Shown: piece by piece, positions 34,110-43,402 of the stretch
Layout: each line of letters starts with the position of its first letter
How positions within the stretch are numbered: position 1 is the first letter of the stretch
The notes under the pieces: model-generated
What the model saw: the letters and a program-made list of their open reading frames with translations, nothing else
Told to the model about the DNA's origin: nothing
Databases searched by the model: none
NCBI RefSeq assembly: GCF_013459645.1
Contig: NZ_CP054861.1
Span: 3,956,001 to 4,020,000 of the forward strand
Reading direction: 5' to 3'
Length of the DNA: 64,000 bases
Origin: Martelella sp. NC20
Lineage (GTDB): Bacteria > Pseudomonadota > Alphaproteobacteria > Rhizobiales > Rhizobiaceae
Program-made: the position numbers and the translations under genes

Positions 34110-35321
34110 ATGGCCGGATGTCTGGACCATATCAAGGTGCTCGACCTGAGCCGCGTCTTCGCCGGACCCTGGGCCGCGCAGATGCTGGCCGATTTCGGGG
34201 CCGACGTGATCAAGGTCGAGCATGTCAAGGGCGGCGACGACGTGCGCCGCATGGGCGTGAGCCACCTGAACGCCGACGGCGAGCCAACGGGCGAAACCTC
34301 GAGCTTTCTCGCGATGAACCGGGGGAAACGCTCGGTCGCCCTGGACCTGAAATCGTCCGAGGGGCGGCAGATCGCCCGAAAGCTGATCGAGAACGCCGAT
34401 GTGCTGATCGAGAACTTCAAGACCGGCACGCTGGCCCGGATGGGGCTGGACTATGAGGCTGTTGCCACGCTGAACCCTCGCCTCGTCTATTGCTCGATCA
34501 CCGGCTTCGGGCAGACAGGACCGATGGCGCATCTGCCGGGCTATGATCCGATCTTTCAGGCTATGAGCGGGCTTTTGTCGGTGACCGGCTCGTCTGAGGA
34601 CGAACCGGCGCTGGTCGGCTATTCGATCTCGGACATCACGGCCGGGCAATATGCGGTGGCCGCGATCCTTGCGGCGCTGAACCATCGCGATGCGGTGTCG
34701 GGCCAGGGGCAGTTCATCGATATTGCGCTTCTGGACACGCAGATCCACGCGGCTTCACATATGGCGATGAATTACCTGTCCTCGGGGAAACTGCCGCGCA
34801 GGAACGGTACCGCCTCGCAGATCACCTGCCCGTGGCAGGCGTTCGATTGCGCCGACCGCCCGATCATGATCGCCATCGGCAACGATCCGCAGTTCCGTCG
34901 CTTCGCGGATTATCTGGGGCTTGCGGGCGTGGCCGACGACGAACGCTACGCCACCAACCTTGCCCGGGTGCAGAACGCGGACACGCTGATCCCGCTGATC
35001 GCGGAAAAGCTGGCCACCCGGGACGCCGATACCGCCTATGCCGAGCTGGAGACGATCGGCATCCCGGCGGGCCCGCTCAACAGCTTCGAGGACACGCTGC
35101 AGATGCCGCAGGTCAAGGCGCGCGGACTGGTGCAGCAACTCGACCATCCAAGGGCGGGCCGCATCAGCTACATCGCCAACCCGGTGCGTTTTTCAGGCAG
35201 TCAGGGAGACGCCGCCCGGCATCCGCCGCTGCTGGCCGAACACACCGACGAAGTGCTGCTAGAGATCGGATTGACCGGGGAGCGCATCGCCGAACTGCGC
35301 GACATGGGCGCGATTGCGTAA
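34110..35321 (+). CDS. Family III CoA-transferase (CaiB/BaiF)
   Basis: A 403-residue enzyme that moves CoA between carboxylic acids. The opening IKVLDLSRVFAGPWAAQMLADFGADVIKVE (in two parts) is the family hallmark, and the Asp of YSISDITAG near 174 matches the catalytic Asp169 of FRC-type enzymes. The ATG at 34110 follows GGGAGG and is preferred to an in-frame ATG at 34059. First gene of a unit continuing into an acyl-CoA dehydrogenase pair, so it probably activates the imported acid for oxidation. Confidence 0.92.
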   Translation: MAGCLDHIKVLDLSRVFAGPWAAQMLADFGADVIKVEHVKGGDDVRRMGVSHLNADGEPTGETSSFLAMNRGKRSVALDLKSSEGRQIARKLIENADVLIENFKTGTLARMGLDYEAVATLNPRLVYCSITGFGQTGPMAHLPGYDPIFQAMSGLLSVTGSSEDEPALVGYSISDITAGQYAVAAILAALNHRDAVSGQGQFIDIALLDTQIHAASHMAMNYLSSGKLPRRNGTASQITCPWQAFDCADRPIMIAIGNDPQFRRFADYLGLAGVADDERYATNLARVQNADTLIPLIAEKLATRDADTAYAELETIGIPAGPLNSFEDTLQMPQVKARGLVQQLDHPRAGRISYIANPVRFSGSQGDAARHPPLLAEHTDEVLLEIGLTGERIAELRDMGAIA

Positions 35322-35334
35322 GGGGAGTTTGACA

Positions 35335-36366
35335 ATGGAAGACTGGATGGAAAACGCCCGCATGATCGTGGACAGCGCCCGCGCCATCGTGCCTGCCGAC
35401 GGCGATCTGGGCCGTATCCGCGCCGCGCGCGGCAAGGGCATCGACCGCGCCATGGTCGCGCAGGCGGGCGAACTGGGCCTGTTCCTCATGCGCGTGCCGG
35501 AAGAAGCCGGCGGCCTCGCGCTGGGAATGCGCGAGACCTGCGCGTTGATGCAGGCGCTGGGCGGCGGGCTCGCGCCCGAACCCATCGGATCGACTATCAT
35601 GGCGGCAGCGCTTCTGGGCGAGGCCTTCCCCGAAGAGGCCGCAAGCGGCGCGCTGGTGATGGTGACGGCGTGGCAGGACGACGCGGCCTCGCTGCAGTTC
35701 GAAGGCGGCGCGGTGGGCGGACGGCTGAACGGCACAAAAATCGCCGTGCCGGGCGATGCGGATCTCTTCGCAATCCTGACCGAGGCCGGCGTCGCTGTCG
35801 TGCCGCGCGATGCGCCGGGCGTTACGATCGCAGAGGCCGATACGCTGGATGGCGGCCGGATCGCGACGCTGCATCTGCATAACGTCACTGCCGATCTGCT
35901 CCCCTGTCCGCAGGCGGCATCCGTCGTTCAGGACATGGTGCTGGCCCATTCGGCCTATCTGCTCGGCCTGTCGGACCGGGCTTTCCGCATTACGCTTGAC
36001 TATCTGAAGGTGCGCGAACAGTTCGGGCGCCCCATCGGCAGCTTCCAGGCCCTGCAGCATCGCGCGACCGAGATCAAGATCCGGATCGAACTGTTGCGCG
36101 CCGCCATCATGGCGACAGCCGCGCGCTTCGACACCGGCGCGGATGCCGCCGCCCGGGCCCGCGATACCGACCGCTGCAAGCTGCGCGCGGCCGAGACCGC
36201 GATGCTGGTCGCGCGTGAGGCCGTGCAGATGCACGGCGCGATGGGAATCACCGACGAGGCCGATATCGGATTGTTCGTCCGCCGGGCAATGACCGACGCC
36301 AATCTTTTCGGCGCGCCGATGGCGGTGCGCGCCCGACTGGCCCGCACTCTGGAGGACGCCGTATGA
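35335..36366 (+). CDS. Acyl-CoA dehydrogenase, small subunit-like
   Basis: A 343-residue flavoprotein of the acyl-CoA dehydrogenase family, shorter than the usual ~380. The C-terminal helical bundle has LDYLKVREQFGRPIGSFQAL (about 221-240) for FAD contact and VQMHGAMGITDEADIG near 305. The typical IVD-position catalytic Glu (LxHER) is not seen, whereas it is present in the next gene. Translationally coupled to that gene (ATGA at 36363), as in the heterotetrameric dehydrogenases of steroid catabolism. Start at 35335 has AGGGGAG upstream. Confidence 0.87.
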   Translation: MEDWMENARMIVDSARAIVPADGDLGRIRAARGKGIDRAMVAQAGELGLFLMRVPEEAGGLALGMRETCALMQALGGGLAPEPIGSTIMAAALLGEAFPEEAASGALVMVTAWQDDAASLQFEGGAVGGRLNGTKIAVPGDADLFAILTEAGVAVVPRDAPGVTIAEADTLDGGRIATLHLHNVTADLLPCPQAASVVQDMVLAHSAYLLGLSDRAFRITLDYLKVREQFGRPIGSFQALQHRATEIKIRIELLRAAIMATAARFDTGADAAARARDTDRCKLRAAETAMLVAREAVQMHGAMGITDEADIGLFVRRAMTDANLFGAPMAVRARLARTLEDAV

Positions 36367-37511
36367 GCACCGATTACAACGCCATGTCAGACGGCGATTT
36401 CCGCGCCATGATCCGCGATTTCGTCGAGACCGAATATCCCGACATTCCCCGCTTTCCGCTGGAACGCCTGCACTGGGATGCGGTGAAACCGTGGTACATG
36501 GCCCTGTCACGGCGCGGCTTCCTGTGCCCGACATGGCCTGTTGAACATGGCGGCATGGGCCTCGCCGCGGGCAAGCACCTGATCATGGTCGAGGAACTCG
36601 AGCGCTACGGCGCGGCCCGCGTCCACGATATCGGCCCGGTCATGCTGGGCCCGCTCCTGCTGAAATACGGAACCGAGACGCAGAAGGCGCATTACCTGCC
36701 GCGCATCCTGTCAGGACAGGACATCTGGGCGCAGGGCTATTCCGAACCCGGCGCGGGTTCGGATCTTGCCGCCGTGCGTTGCGAGGCGGCGCGCGACGGC
36801 GAGGAATGGGTCATCAACGGACAGAAGACCTGGACCACGCTCGGCATGGATGCGAACTGGATCTTCATCCTCGCCCGCACCGACAAGACCGTGAAGAAAC
36901 AGGCCGGGATCAGCTTCCTTCTGGCGCCGATGGACGCGCCCGGCGTCACCACCCGCAATATCGAGAACCTCGCCGGAGAGGCCGAGTTCTGCGAAGTGTT
37001 CTTCGACGATGTCCGCGTGCCGCTGGATCACATCGTCGGCGGCGTCAACGAAGGATGGACCGCCGCAAAGGCCCTTCTCGGACATGAGCGCGTCTTCATC
37101 GGCGCGCCCCGCCTGTCGGCAAGCGCGCTGGCGCGGCTCGCGCATCTGGCGCGGCGCAACGGCATATGGGACGATCCGGTATTCCGCGACCGCTACGTCG
37201 CGCTCGAATGCGATATGCGCGATCTGGGCGACCTGTTCCAGACCTATCTGGACCGCCTGAAAGAGGGACAGGAGATCGGCGCGGACGTCGCCATGCTGAA
37301 GATATTTCAGTCCGAACTGTATCAGCGCATATCCGAACTGATCATGGAGGTCGCAGGCCCCGAGGCAGGCCTGTCGCACCCGCCGGAAGGCGACCGGCGG
37401 CTGCATGCCGCGGCAACCTATCTGTCCGCGCGACCGATCACGATCTTCGGAGGTTCGACCGAAATCATGCGCAACGTGCTGTCGAAAGCCGTGCTGGGTC
37501 TGCCGAATTGA
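36363..37511 (+). CDS. Acyl-CoA dehydrogenase, large subunit-like
   Basis: A 382-residue acyl-CoA dehydrogenase. FAD-binding segments YSEPGAGSDLAAVR (about 127-140) and WVINGQKTWTT (about 151-161) are visible. LLGHERVFIG near 245 carries a Glu at the position used by isovaleryl-CoA dehydrogenase, and the C-terminal IFGGSTEIMRN has Gly where MCAD has its catalytic Glu. With the preceding small subunit it probably forms an alpha2beta2 enzyme introducing a 2,3 double bond. Confidence 0.9.
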   Translation: MSTDYNAMSDGDFRAMIRDFVETEYPDIPRFPLERLHWDAVKPWYMALSRRGFLCPTWPVEHGGMGLAAGKHLIMVEELERYGAARVHDIGPVMLGPLLLKYGTETQKAHYLPRILSGQDIWAQGYSEPGAGSDLAAVRCEAARDGEEWVINGQKTWTTLGMDANWIFILARTDKTVKKQAGISFLLAPMDAPGVTTRNIENLAGEAEFCEVFFDDVRVPLDHIVGGVNEGWTAAKALLGHERVFIGAPRLSASALARLAHLARRNGIWDDPVFRDRYVALECDMRDLGDLFQTYLDRLKEGQEIGADVAMLKIFQSELYQRISELIMEVAGPEAGLSHPPEGDRRLHAAATYLSARPITIFGGSTEIMRNVLSKAVLGLPN

Positions 37512-37524
37512 GGTCGATGAAATA

Positions 37525-37550
37525 TCATTAAATCATAGAATTGACTTTTA
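37525..37550. promoter_or_regulatory. Shared 26-bp element, weak copy 3
   Basis: Matches 17 of 26 positions of the element at 34024 and 49762, keeping the AAATCATA core, in the gap before the TAXI binding-protein gene. Lower confidence than the other two copies. Confidence 0.3.
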
Positions 37551-37636
37551 AGATCATGCGAGCCATGGTGGCGATTATCGGGGCGTGGAGGCCGCGGTTA
37601 TTTTTCCGCAAAGCGGATACCAAGGGAGGATTTCTT

Positions 37637-38770
37637 TTGTTTCATTCTAACCTCATGAAGGGCACGGTTGTGGCCGTTGCCATGCTGACCGCTTCGGCGG
37701 CCTTTGCCCAGGACGACGTAACGCTGCCGCGTTCGATGATCTGGACATCCTACGATCTCGGCTCGACCGGCTATGTCGAAGCCTCGGCCATGGCCGACGC
37801 GCTGGACAAGAAATTCGACATCGCCGTGCGCCTGACGCCCTCGGGAACCGCCATCGGGCGATTGCTGCCGCTGGTGCGCGGACGCGCCAATTTCGGCTTC
37901 ATGGGCAACGAAATCCTGTTCGCTTCGGATGCGACCTATGAATTCGCTGCCGCCGACTGGGGTCCGCAGGACCTGCGGGTACTGATGGGCCGTCCCGCCG
38001 CCGTCGGCCTTGTCGCCGGCAACGACACCGATGTCGAAACGATGGACGACCTGAAGGGCGCCAATGTCGGCTTCGTCGAGGCCAGCCCCTCGACCACCAT
38101 GAACACCGAAGCCGCGCTGGCCTTCGCGGGCCTGACGCCGGACGATGTGAACAAGGTGATGTATCCCGGTTACGGCGCCATGATGTCGGCCTTCGTCGCC
38201 GGAGAGGTCGATGTCGTTCCCGTCACCACCACCGTTGCCGCCCTGCGCGAGGCCGAAGGCGGTCGCGGGTTCCACTGGCTGGACATGTCCGCGGACAACG
38301 CCGAGGGCTGGGATCGCGTAACCAAACGGGCGAGCCTCTTCCAGCCGATCACCATGACGACGGGCGCAGGCATTTCCGAGGAAAACCCGGCCGAACTGCT
38401 GGGCTACAGCTATCCGCAATTGACCACCCTGGCGAGCACGGACGAGGATGAGGTCTACAACCTGCTGAAGGCGCTGGATCAGGTTTTCCCGGACTATCAG
38501 AACACCAATGCCGTGATGCCCAACTGGAATCTCGAGAAATCCGGCCGCACCCCGGCGGGCGCCCCCTTCCACCCCGGCGCGGTCAAATACCTGCGCGAGC
38601 GTGGCCTCTGGACGGATGCCGACCAGGCCTGGAACGACCAGCGTATCGCCGAGATCGAAGAGACCAAGGAGATGTGGGCGGCCGCGACCGCAGCCGCCAA
38701 GGATCAGGGCGTCGCCCCCGCCGACTGGGTCGCATTCTGGGAACAGTATCGCACCCGGAACGCCCAGTAA
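37637..38770 (+). CDS. TAXI-type TRAP transporter solute-binding protein
   Basis: A 377-residue secreted protein of the TAXI family. A signal peptide ends near ASAAFAQDD; PRSMIWTSYDLGSTGYVEAS replaces the usual TGGTGGTYY-like first loop, and GRANFGFMGNEI and TMDDLKGANVGFV follow. It captures a carboxylate for the fused TRAP permease next door. Start chosen is a TTG at 37637, 6 nt after GGGAGGA; an ATG at 37655 is an alternative giving a shorter signal peptide. Confidence 0.85.
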   Translation: MFHSNLMKGTVVAVAMLTASAAFAQDDVTLPRSMIWTSYDLGSTGYVEASAMADALDKKFDIAVRLTPSGTAIGRLLPLVRGRANFGFMGNEILFASDATYEFAAADWGPQDLRVLMGRPAAVGLVAGNDTDVETMDDLKGANVGFVEASPSTTMNTEAALAFAGLTPDDVNKVMYPGYGAMMSAFVAGEVDVVPVTTTVAALREAEGGRGFHWLDMSADNAEGWDRVTKRASLFQPITMTTGAGISEENPAELLGYSYPQLTTLASTDEDEVYNLLKALDQVFPDYQNTNAVMPNWNLEKSGRTPAGAPFHPGAVKYLRERGLWTDADQAWNDQRIAEIEETKEMWAAATAAAKDQGVAPADWVAFWEQYRTRNAQ

Positions 38771-38778
38771 TCCTTTAC

Positions 38779-38803
38779 GGGCGCGGCCATTTGCGCCGCG
38801 CCC
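38779..38803 (+). other. Hairpin between TAXI binding-protein and permease genes
   Basis: Arms GGGCGCGG and CCGCGCCC with a 9-nt loop, no T-run. As at 20930-20957, it may stabilise the binding-protein message relative to the permease. Confidence 0.45.
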
Positions 38804-38839
38804 TCATCTCGCATCGCCCCTGCCGACAGGATAAGACCC

Positions 38840-40783
38840 ATGTCTTCTCAGATCATACCGAACGCTCCCGGCGCGGCCAGGTTCTGGCAGCAGGAGGCCC
38901 AGCGCCTCTCGGGCGCTGCGTGGTTCGCGGTGATGGCGCTGTCCAGCGTGGGCATCGTCATCATCGTCAACCAGATCTTCAACCTGCAGGTTCTGGGCTG
39001 GCGTCCGATCAGCACGGCCTATTACTATATCGTGCTGGGCCTGTTCATGCCGGTGGCGTTTCTCGGCACGCCGGCGCGGCAGGCCGATGCAACCCGCGTA
39101 CGCTGGTACGACTGGGTCCTGGCGGCCGCCGCCTTCGGCATTTGCATCTTCTTCTCGACCCGGACCGACGCCATCCTCTATCAGGGCTGGGAATTCGAGG
39201 CCCCGACCTATGTGATCGTGATGGCCACCTGTCTTGTGCTTCTGGCGCTGGAAGCGGTGCGCCGCTGCGCGGGCCTGCCGCTGTTCATCATCTGCGCGAT
39301 CTTCGCGACATTTCCCCTCTATACCGGATACATGCCGGGCTTTCTGTGGGGCGCGCAGATGAATTTCAGCGAAACCATGCTCAGCCATTCGCTGGGCGTC
39401 GAAAGCATTATCGGCATTCCGCTCCGCGTCATCGCCGACCTGCTGATCGGCTTCATCCTGTTCGGCGTGGCGCTCACCGTTTCGGGCGGCGGCGCCTTTT
39501 TCATGGACCTCGCGAGCGCGCTCATGGGTCACGCGCGCGGCGGGCCGGCGAAGGTCGCGATCCTGTCCTCGGGCTTTTTCGGCTCACTGTCCGGCAGCGT
39601 CATATCCAACGTGATCTCGACCGGCTCAATGACCATCCCGACCATGAAGAAATGCGGCTATCCGGCGACCTATGCGGGAGCGGTGGAATCCTGCGCCTCG
39701 ACGGGCGGAGCGCTGATGCCGCCGGTGATGGGCTCGGTCGCCTTCGTCATGGCGTCCTTCATGAACGTGCCCTATGCCGATATCATGGTCGCGGCAACCG
39801 TGCCCGCCCTACTGTTCTATCTGGTGCTGCTGATCCAGACGGATTGCTATGCCGCACGCAACGGGCTGAAGGGCCTGCCGCGCGATCAGTTGCCGAAGCT
39901 CTGGCTGGTGCTGCGTTCGGGCTGGATCTACCTCGTTTCGCTCGTCGCGCTGGTCTGGATGCTGCTGGCCACGAATGCAGAGGCGAAGGCTCCTTTCTAC
40001 ATCACTGTCCTTCTGGTCCTGACCGCGCTGTGGCGCGCCCGCAAAAGCGGCATGGGCAAGCCGATCGTCACCATGATCCTCGAGGTCGGAACAACCATCG
40101 GGATGCTGGTCGGCGTGCTGGCGGGCGTCGGCATGGTCGTCGGATCGCTGGCGATCACCGGCGTCGGCAATGCCTTCAGCCGCGAGCTGCTGCAATATGC
40201 GGGCGGCAACCCCTATCTGCTGCTGGTCTTCGGCGCGATCACCAGCTTCATCCTTGGAATGGGGATGACGGTCTCGGCGTGTTATATCTTCCTGGCTGTC
40301 GTTCTGGCGCCGGCACTGACGGAGGCGGGCTTCAGCCAGATGGCCGCTCATCTCTTCATCCTCTATTGGGCGATGCTGTCCTACATCACGCCCCCCGTGG
40401 CGATGGCCGCCGTGGCTGCCGCGTCGATCGCCAAGGCGCCGGCGATGCAGACCGGTTTGACGGCAATGCGACTGGGAGCGCTCCTGTTCGTGCTGCCCTT
40501 CCTGTTCGTGCTGAACCCGAGCCTGATCCTCCAAGGCGATGCGCTGCATGTCGCGATGGCGGTCGGCACGGCCATCGTCTCGATCCTGATGCTCTCCGCC
40601 GCGTCGGAACGCTGGATCTATATCCTCAATCGTTCCGCCAGGGGGTGGGAGGCGGTGGTCCTGCTGATCGGCGGGCTGTGCCTGCTGGTGCCCGAGCGCA
40701 TGTCCGACCTGATCGGATTTGGCGCGCTGGCGCTGGTCATGGGCCATGGCCTCATCACCCGCAAGAAAGAGGTTGCCGCATGA
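38840..40783 (+). CDS. TRAP transporter fused permease (4TM/12TM)
   Basis: A 647-residue membrane protein combining the small (DctQ-like) and large (DctM-like) TRAP subunits, the normal partner of TAXI binding proteins. About sixteen hydrophobic segments; SGFFGSLSGSVISNVISTGS (about 231-250) and CASTGGALMPPVMGSVAF (about 288-305) are characteristic loops. Ion-driven import of an organic acid is expected. Its stop overlaps the hydrolase start (ATGA). Confidence 0.93.
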   Translation: MSSQIIPNAPGAARFWQQEAQRLSGAAWFAVMALSSVGIVIIVNQIFNLQVLGWRPISTAYYYIVLGLFMPVAFLGTPARQADATRVRWYDWVLAAAAFGICIFFSTRTDAILYQGWEFEAPTYVIVMATCLVLLALEAVRRCAGLPLFIICAIFATFPLYTGYMPGFLWGAQMNFSETMLSHSLGVESIIGIPLRVIADLLIGFILFGVALTVSGGGAFFMDLASALMGHARGGPAKVAILSSGFFGSLSGSVISNVISTGSMTIPTMKKCGYPATYAGAVESCASTGGALMPPVMGSVAFVMASFMNVPYADIMVAATVPALLFYLVLLIQTDCYAARNGLKGLPRDQLPKLWLVLRSGWIYLVSLVALVWMLLATNAEAKAPFYITVLLVLTALWRARKSGMGKPIVTMILEVGTTIGMLVGVLAGVGMVVGSLAITGVGNAFSRELLQYAGGNPYLLLVFGAITSFILGMGMTVSACYIFLAVVLAPALTEAGFSQMAAHLFILYWAMLSYITPPVAMAAVAAASIAKAPAMQTGLTAMRLGALLFVLPFLFVLNPSLILQGDALHVAMAVGTAIVSILMLSAASERWIYILNRSARGWEAVVLLIGGLCLLVPERMSDLIGFGALALVMGHGLITRKKEVAA

Positions 40784-41586
40784 CCACCCTGTCCGTTCCC
40801 CTGCCCGACGGCATCACGCTGCATGCCCGCGTTGACGGCCCCGAAGGCGCGCCCTCCGTCGTCTTCGTGAACTCGGTCCTGACCGATCTGTCGGTCTGGG
40901 ACGCGCAGACCGACGCGCTGGCGGATCGCTATCGCGTGCTGCGCTATGACCAGCGCGGACATGGCGCATCAAACGCGAGCGAAGGCCCCATGGACTTCGC
41001 CCGATATGGCGCCGATCTGCTGGCGGTCATGGACGCGGCGGGCGTGGACCGCTGCGCCGTGGTGTGCTTGTCGATGGGCTGCCCCACGGCGCTCGCAGCC
41101 CTTGCCGTCGCACCTGACCGGTTCGCAGCCTTCGTCGCCGTGGATGGCGTGATGCGCAGCGCGCCCGGACGCGCGGCGTTCTGGTCCGAGCGGCGCGAAA
41201 CCGCCCTTCGCGACGGCATGGAGGCGATCGCCGCCGCCACCGCTCCGCGCTGGCTGCCCGGCGAGCCCGAGGACAGCGCGCTCAGCATCCGCCTGCGCGC
41301 GATGATCGCGGGAACCAGCGTGAAGGGCTTTGCCGCCGCGACATATGCGCTTTCGGACTACGATCAGACCACCGGGATCGCCTGTCCGGTGCTGGGCATC
41401 GCCGGCGCCGATGATGGCGCCATGCCCGACGCGGTGGCGAAACAGTTCGGCGGCCTTGCCGGCGCGCGTACCGCGATCATTCCCGGCGCGGGCCATCTGC
41501 CCAATTTCCAGAGCCCAAAGGCGTTCAACGACGCCCTGCTGGCCTTTCTCGACCAGAACTTCCCGACGACCAAGGAGCAAACCTGA
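40780..41586 (+). CDS. Alpha/beta hydrolase, 3-oxoadipate enol-lactonase-like
   Basis: A 268-residue cytoplasmic hydrolase. The strand-turn RYDQRGHGAS (about 55-64) and the nucleophile elbow VVCLSMGC with S98 match the PcaD group, although the first Gly of GxSxG is Cys. Asp in GADDGAMPD (about 215) and His in GAGHLPNF (about 246) complete the triad. Overlaps neighbours at both ends (ATGA, TGATG). Likely opens a lactone or cleaves an ester or CoA-derived intermediate. Confidence 0.85.
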   Translation: MTTLSVPLPDGITLHARVDGPEGAPSVVFVNSVLTDLSVWDAQTDALADRYRVLRYDQRGHGASNASEGPMDFARYGADLLAVMDAAGVDRCAVVCLSMGCPTALAALAVAPDRFAAFVAVDGVMRSAPGRAAFWSERRETALRDGMEAIAAATAPRWLPGEPEDSALSIRLRAMIAGTSVKGFAAATYALSDYDQTTGIACPVLGIAGADDGAMPDAVAKQFGGLAGARTAIIPGAGHLPNFQSPKAFNDALLAFLDQNFPTTKEQT

Positions 41587-42776
41587 TGCCAGGACCATTG
41601 TCACATATCCGCGTCCTCGACCTCAGCCGCATCATGGCCGGGCCGTGGTGCGGCCAGACCCTCGCCGATCTGGGGGCCGACGTCATCAAGGTCGAGCGCG
41701 CGGGCGAAGGCGACGATACCCGTCGCTGGGGGCCTCCGTTCCTGAAGGACAAGGACGGAAAGCCGACGAAGGAATCGGGCTATTACCTGTCGGTCAATCG
41801 CGGCAAGCGCTCGGTCGCGCTGGATCTGAAATCGGATGAGGGTCGCGCCGCCGTGCGTGCGCTGGCCGCCAGATCCGATATCGTGCTGGAGAATTTCAAG
41901 GCCGGCACGCTGGAGCGGATGGGGCTTGGATACGAGGATCTGCGGCAGGTGAACCCGCGCCTCATCTACTGCTCGATCACCGGCTTCGGCCTTTCGGGGC
42001 CGATGAAGGACGACGCGGCCTATGACTTCATGATCCAGGCCATGGGCGGGCTGATGAGCGTGACCGGCGCGCCCGACGACGTGCCGGGAGGCGGCCCGCA
42101 GAAAGTGGGGGTTCCCATCGTCGACATCATGACCGGCATGTATGCCAGCATCGGGGTGCTGGCGGCGCTGGCCAATCGCGAGAAAACCGGCAAGGGCGAC
42201 CATATCGATCTTGCGATGCTGGACGTCTCGGTCGCCATGCTCGCCAATCAGGCGATGAACTACCTTGTCTCGGGCGTTCCGCCCGTCAGGCGCGGCAACC
42301 GGCACCCCAACATCCAGCCGCAGAACGTCTACCCTGTGGCGGACGGCCATATCGTGCTTGCCGTCGGCAATGACGGGCAGTTCCGCAAGTTCGCCGAGGT
42401 GATCGGACTGCCGGAACTGGCCGACAATCCCGATTTCGCCACCAACCCCGCCCGGGTCGAAAATCTGCCCGCGCTGGAAGAAATCCTGATCGAAGCGCTG
42501 GCCAGGGGCGGCGTCGATCACTGGGTCGCGACCTTCGCCAGGGCCGGCGTACCCTCAGGGCCGATCAACACCGTGGATCGCGTCTTCGACGAGCCGCAGG
42601 TCCGGCACCGCAAGATGTTGCACGAAATCCCGCACCCGTTGAGCGGAGACCTGAAGCAGGTCGTCAGCCCCTTGAATTTCCGTAACGCGCCTCTGTCGTT
42701 CGAAAAGGCCCCGCCGCTCCTTGGCGAACATACGGACGAAGTTCTGCGCGCGCTCGGACTGGAGACAACAGCATGA
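41586..42776 (+). CDS. Family III CoA-transferase (second copy)
   Basis: A 396-residue CaiB/BaiF protein opening IRVLDLSRIMAGPWCGQTLA, with the likely catalytic Asp in VPIVDIMTGMY near 181. Clearly related to, but distinct from, the copies at 34110 and 48564. Coupled by 1-bp overlap to the hydrolase and 4-bp overlap to the next gene. Confidence 0.92.
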   Translation: MPGPLSHIRVLDLSRIMAGPWCGQTLADLGADVIKVERAGEGDDTRRWGPPFLKDKDGKPTKESGYYLSVNRGKRSVALDLKSDEGRAAVRALAARSDIVLENFKAGTLERMGLGYEDLRQVNPRLIYCSITGFGLSGPMKDDAAYDFMIQAMGGLMSVTGAPDDVPGGGPQKVGVPIVDIMTGMYASIGVLAALANREKTGKGDHIDLAMLDVSVAMLANQAMNYLVSGVPPVRRGNRHPNIQPQNVYPVADGHIVLAVGNDGQFRKFAEVIGLPELADNPDFATNPARVENLPALEEILIEALARGGVDHWVATFARAGVPSGPINTVDRVFDEPQVRHRKMLHEIPHPLSGDLKQVVSPLNFRNAPLSFEKAPPLLGEHTDEVLRALGLETTA

Positions 42777-43402
42777 ATAACCGAACGACGTACCCCCAGC
42801 CCAATGAAGGCCGCATCAGCTTCCCCACGCCCGACACGATGACAGCCGAACAGCGCGCGGTCTATGAGCAGATCGTGTCCGGCCCCCGTGGCGTACTGGT
42901 CGGTCCGTTGCGCGCGGCGCTGCACAACCCGGCGCTGGCCGACCGCTGGCAACGTCTGGGACAGGTGCTCCGGTTCGAGACGTCGCTTCCCATGCATCTC
43001 AACGAACTGGCGATCCTCGTGACGGCGCGGCGCTGGAACAGCGATCTGGAATGGGTTATTCACGCCGGCGACGCCGAACGCGCGGGCCTGCCCAAGGCCT
43101 ATATCCAGGCGATCTATGACGGCCGCGCCCCCGATTTCGGCCCGGATGCCCCGGCGCGCGAGGTCTATGAATTCGCCCGCCAGATGCTGCAGACCGGCAA
43201 TGTCGAGGATGCAGGCTACGACGCCATCCTTGCCCGCTGGGGCGAGTTGGGCGCGGTCGAACTGACGGCGGTGATCGGCTATTACTCGATGGTCGCGATG
43301 ACGCTCAACGCCCACCGCGTCCCCCTGCCCGTCGGCGTGGCCGCGACCCTGCTCGGACCGCGCGACCAGCTCTTCACCATGCCTCCGGCGAAGGAGGCCT
43401 GA
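42773..43402 (+). CDS. Carboxymuconolactone decarboxylase family protein
   Basis: A 209-residue AhpD-like helical protein. The core segment HLNELAILVTARRWNSDLEW followed by VIH (about 80-103) is the family motif, but the CxxC of peroxidase-type members is absent, so decarboxylase or lactonase-type chemistry is likelier than peroxide reduction. Translationally coupled to the CoA-transferase before it and the flavin reductase after it. Confidence 0.85.
   Translation: MNNRTTYPQPNEGRISFPTPDTMTAEQRAVYEQIVSGPRGVLVGPLRAALHNPALADRWQRLGQVLRFETSLPMHLNELAILVTARRWNSDLEWVIHAGDAERAGLPKAYIQAIYDGRAPDFGPDAPAREVYEFARQMLQTGNVEDAGYDAILARWGELGAVELTAVIGYYSMVAMTLNAHRVPLPVGVAATLLGPRDQLFTMPPAKEA

Noticed and set aside
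38674..40779. N-terminal extension of the alpha/beta hydrolase frame
   Set aside because: Overlaps the TRAP permease in another frame; the true start is the ATGA overlap at 40780.
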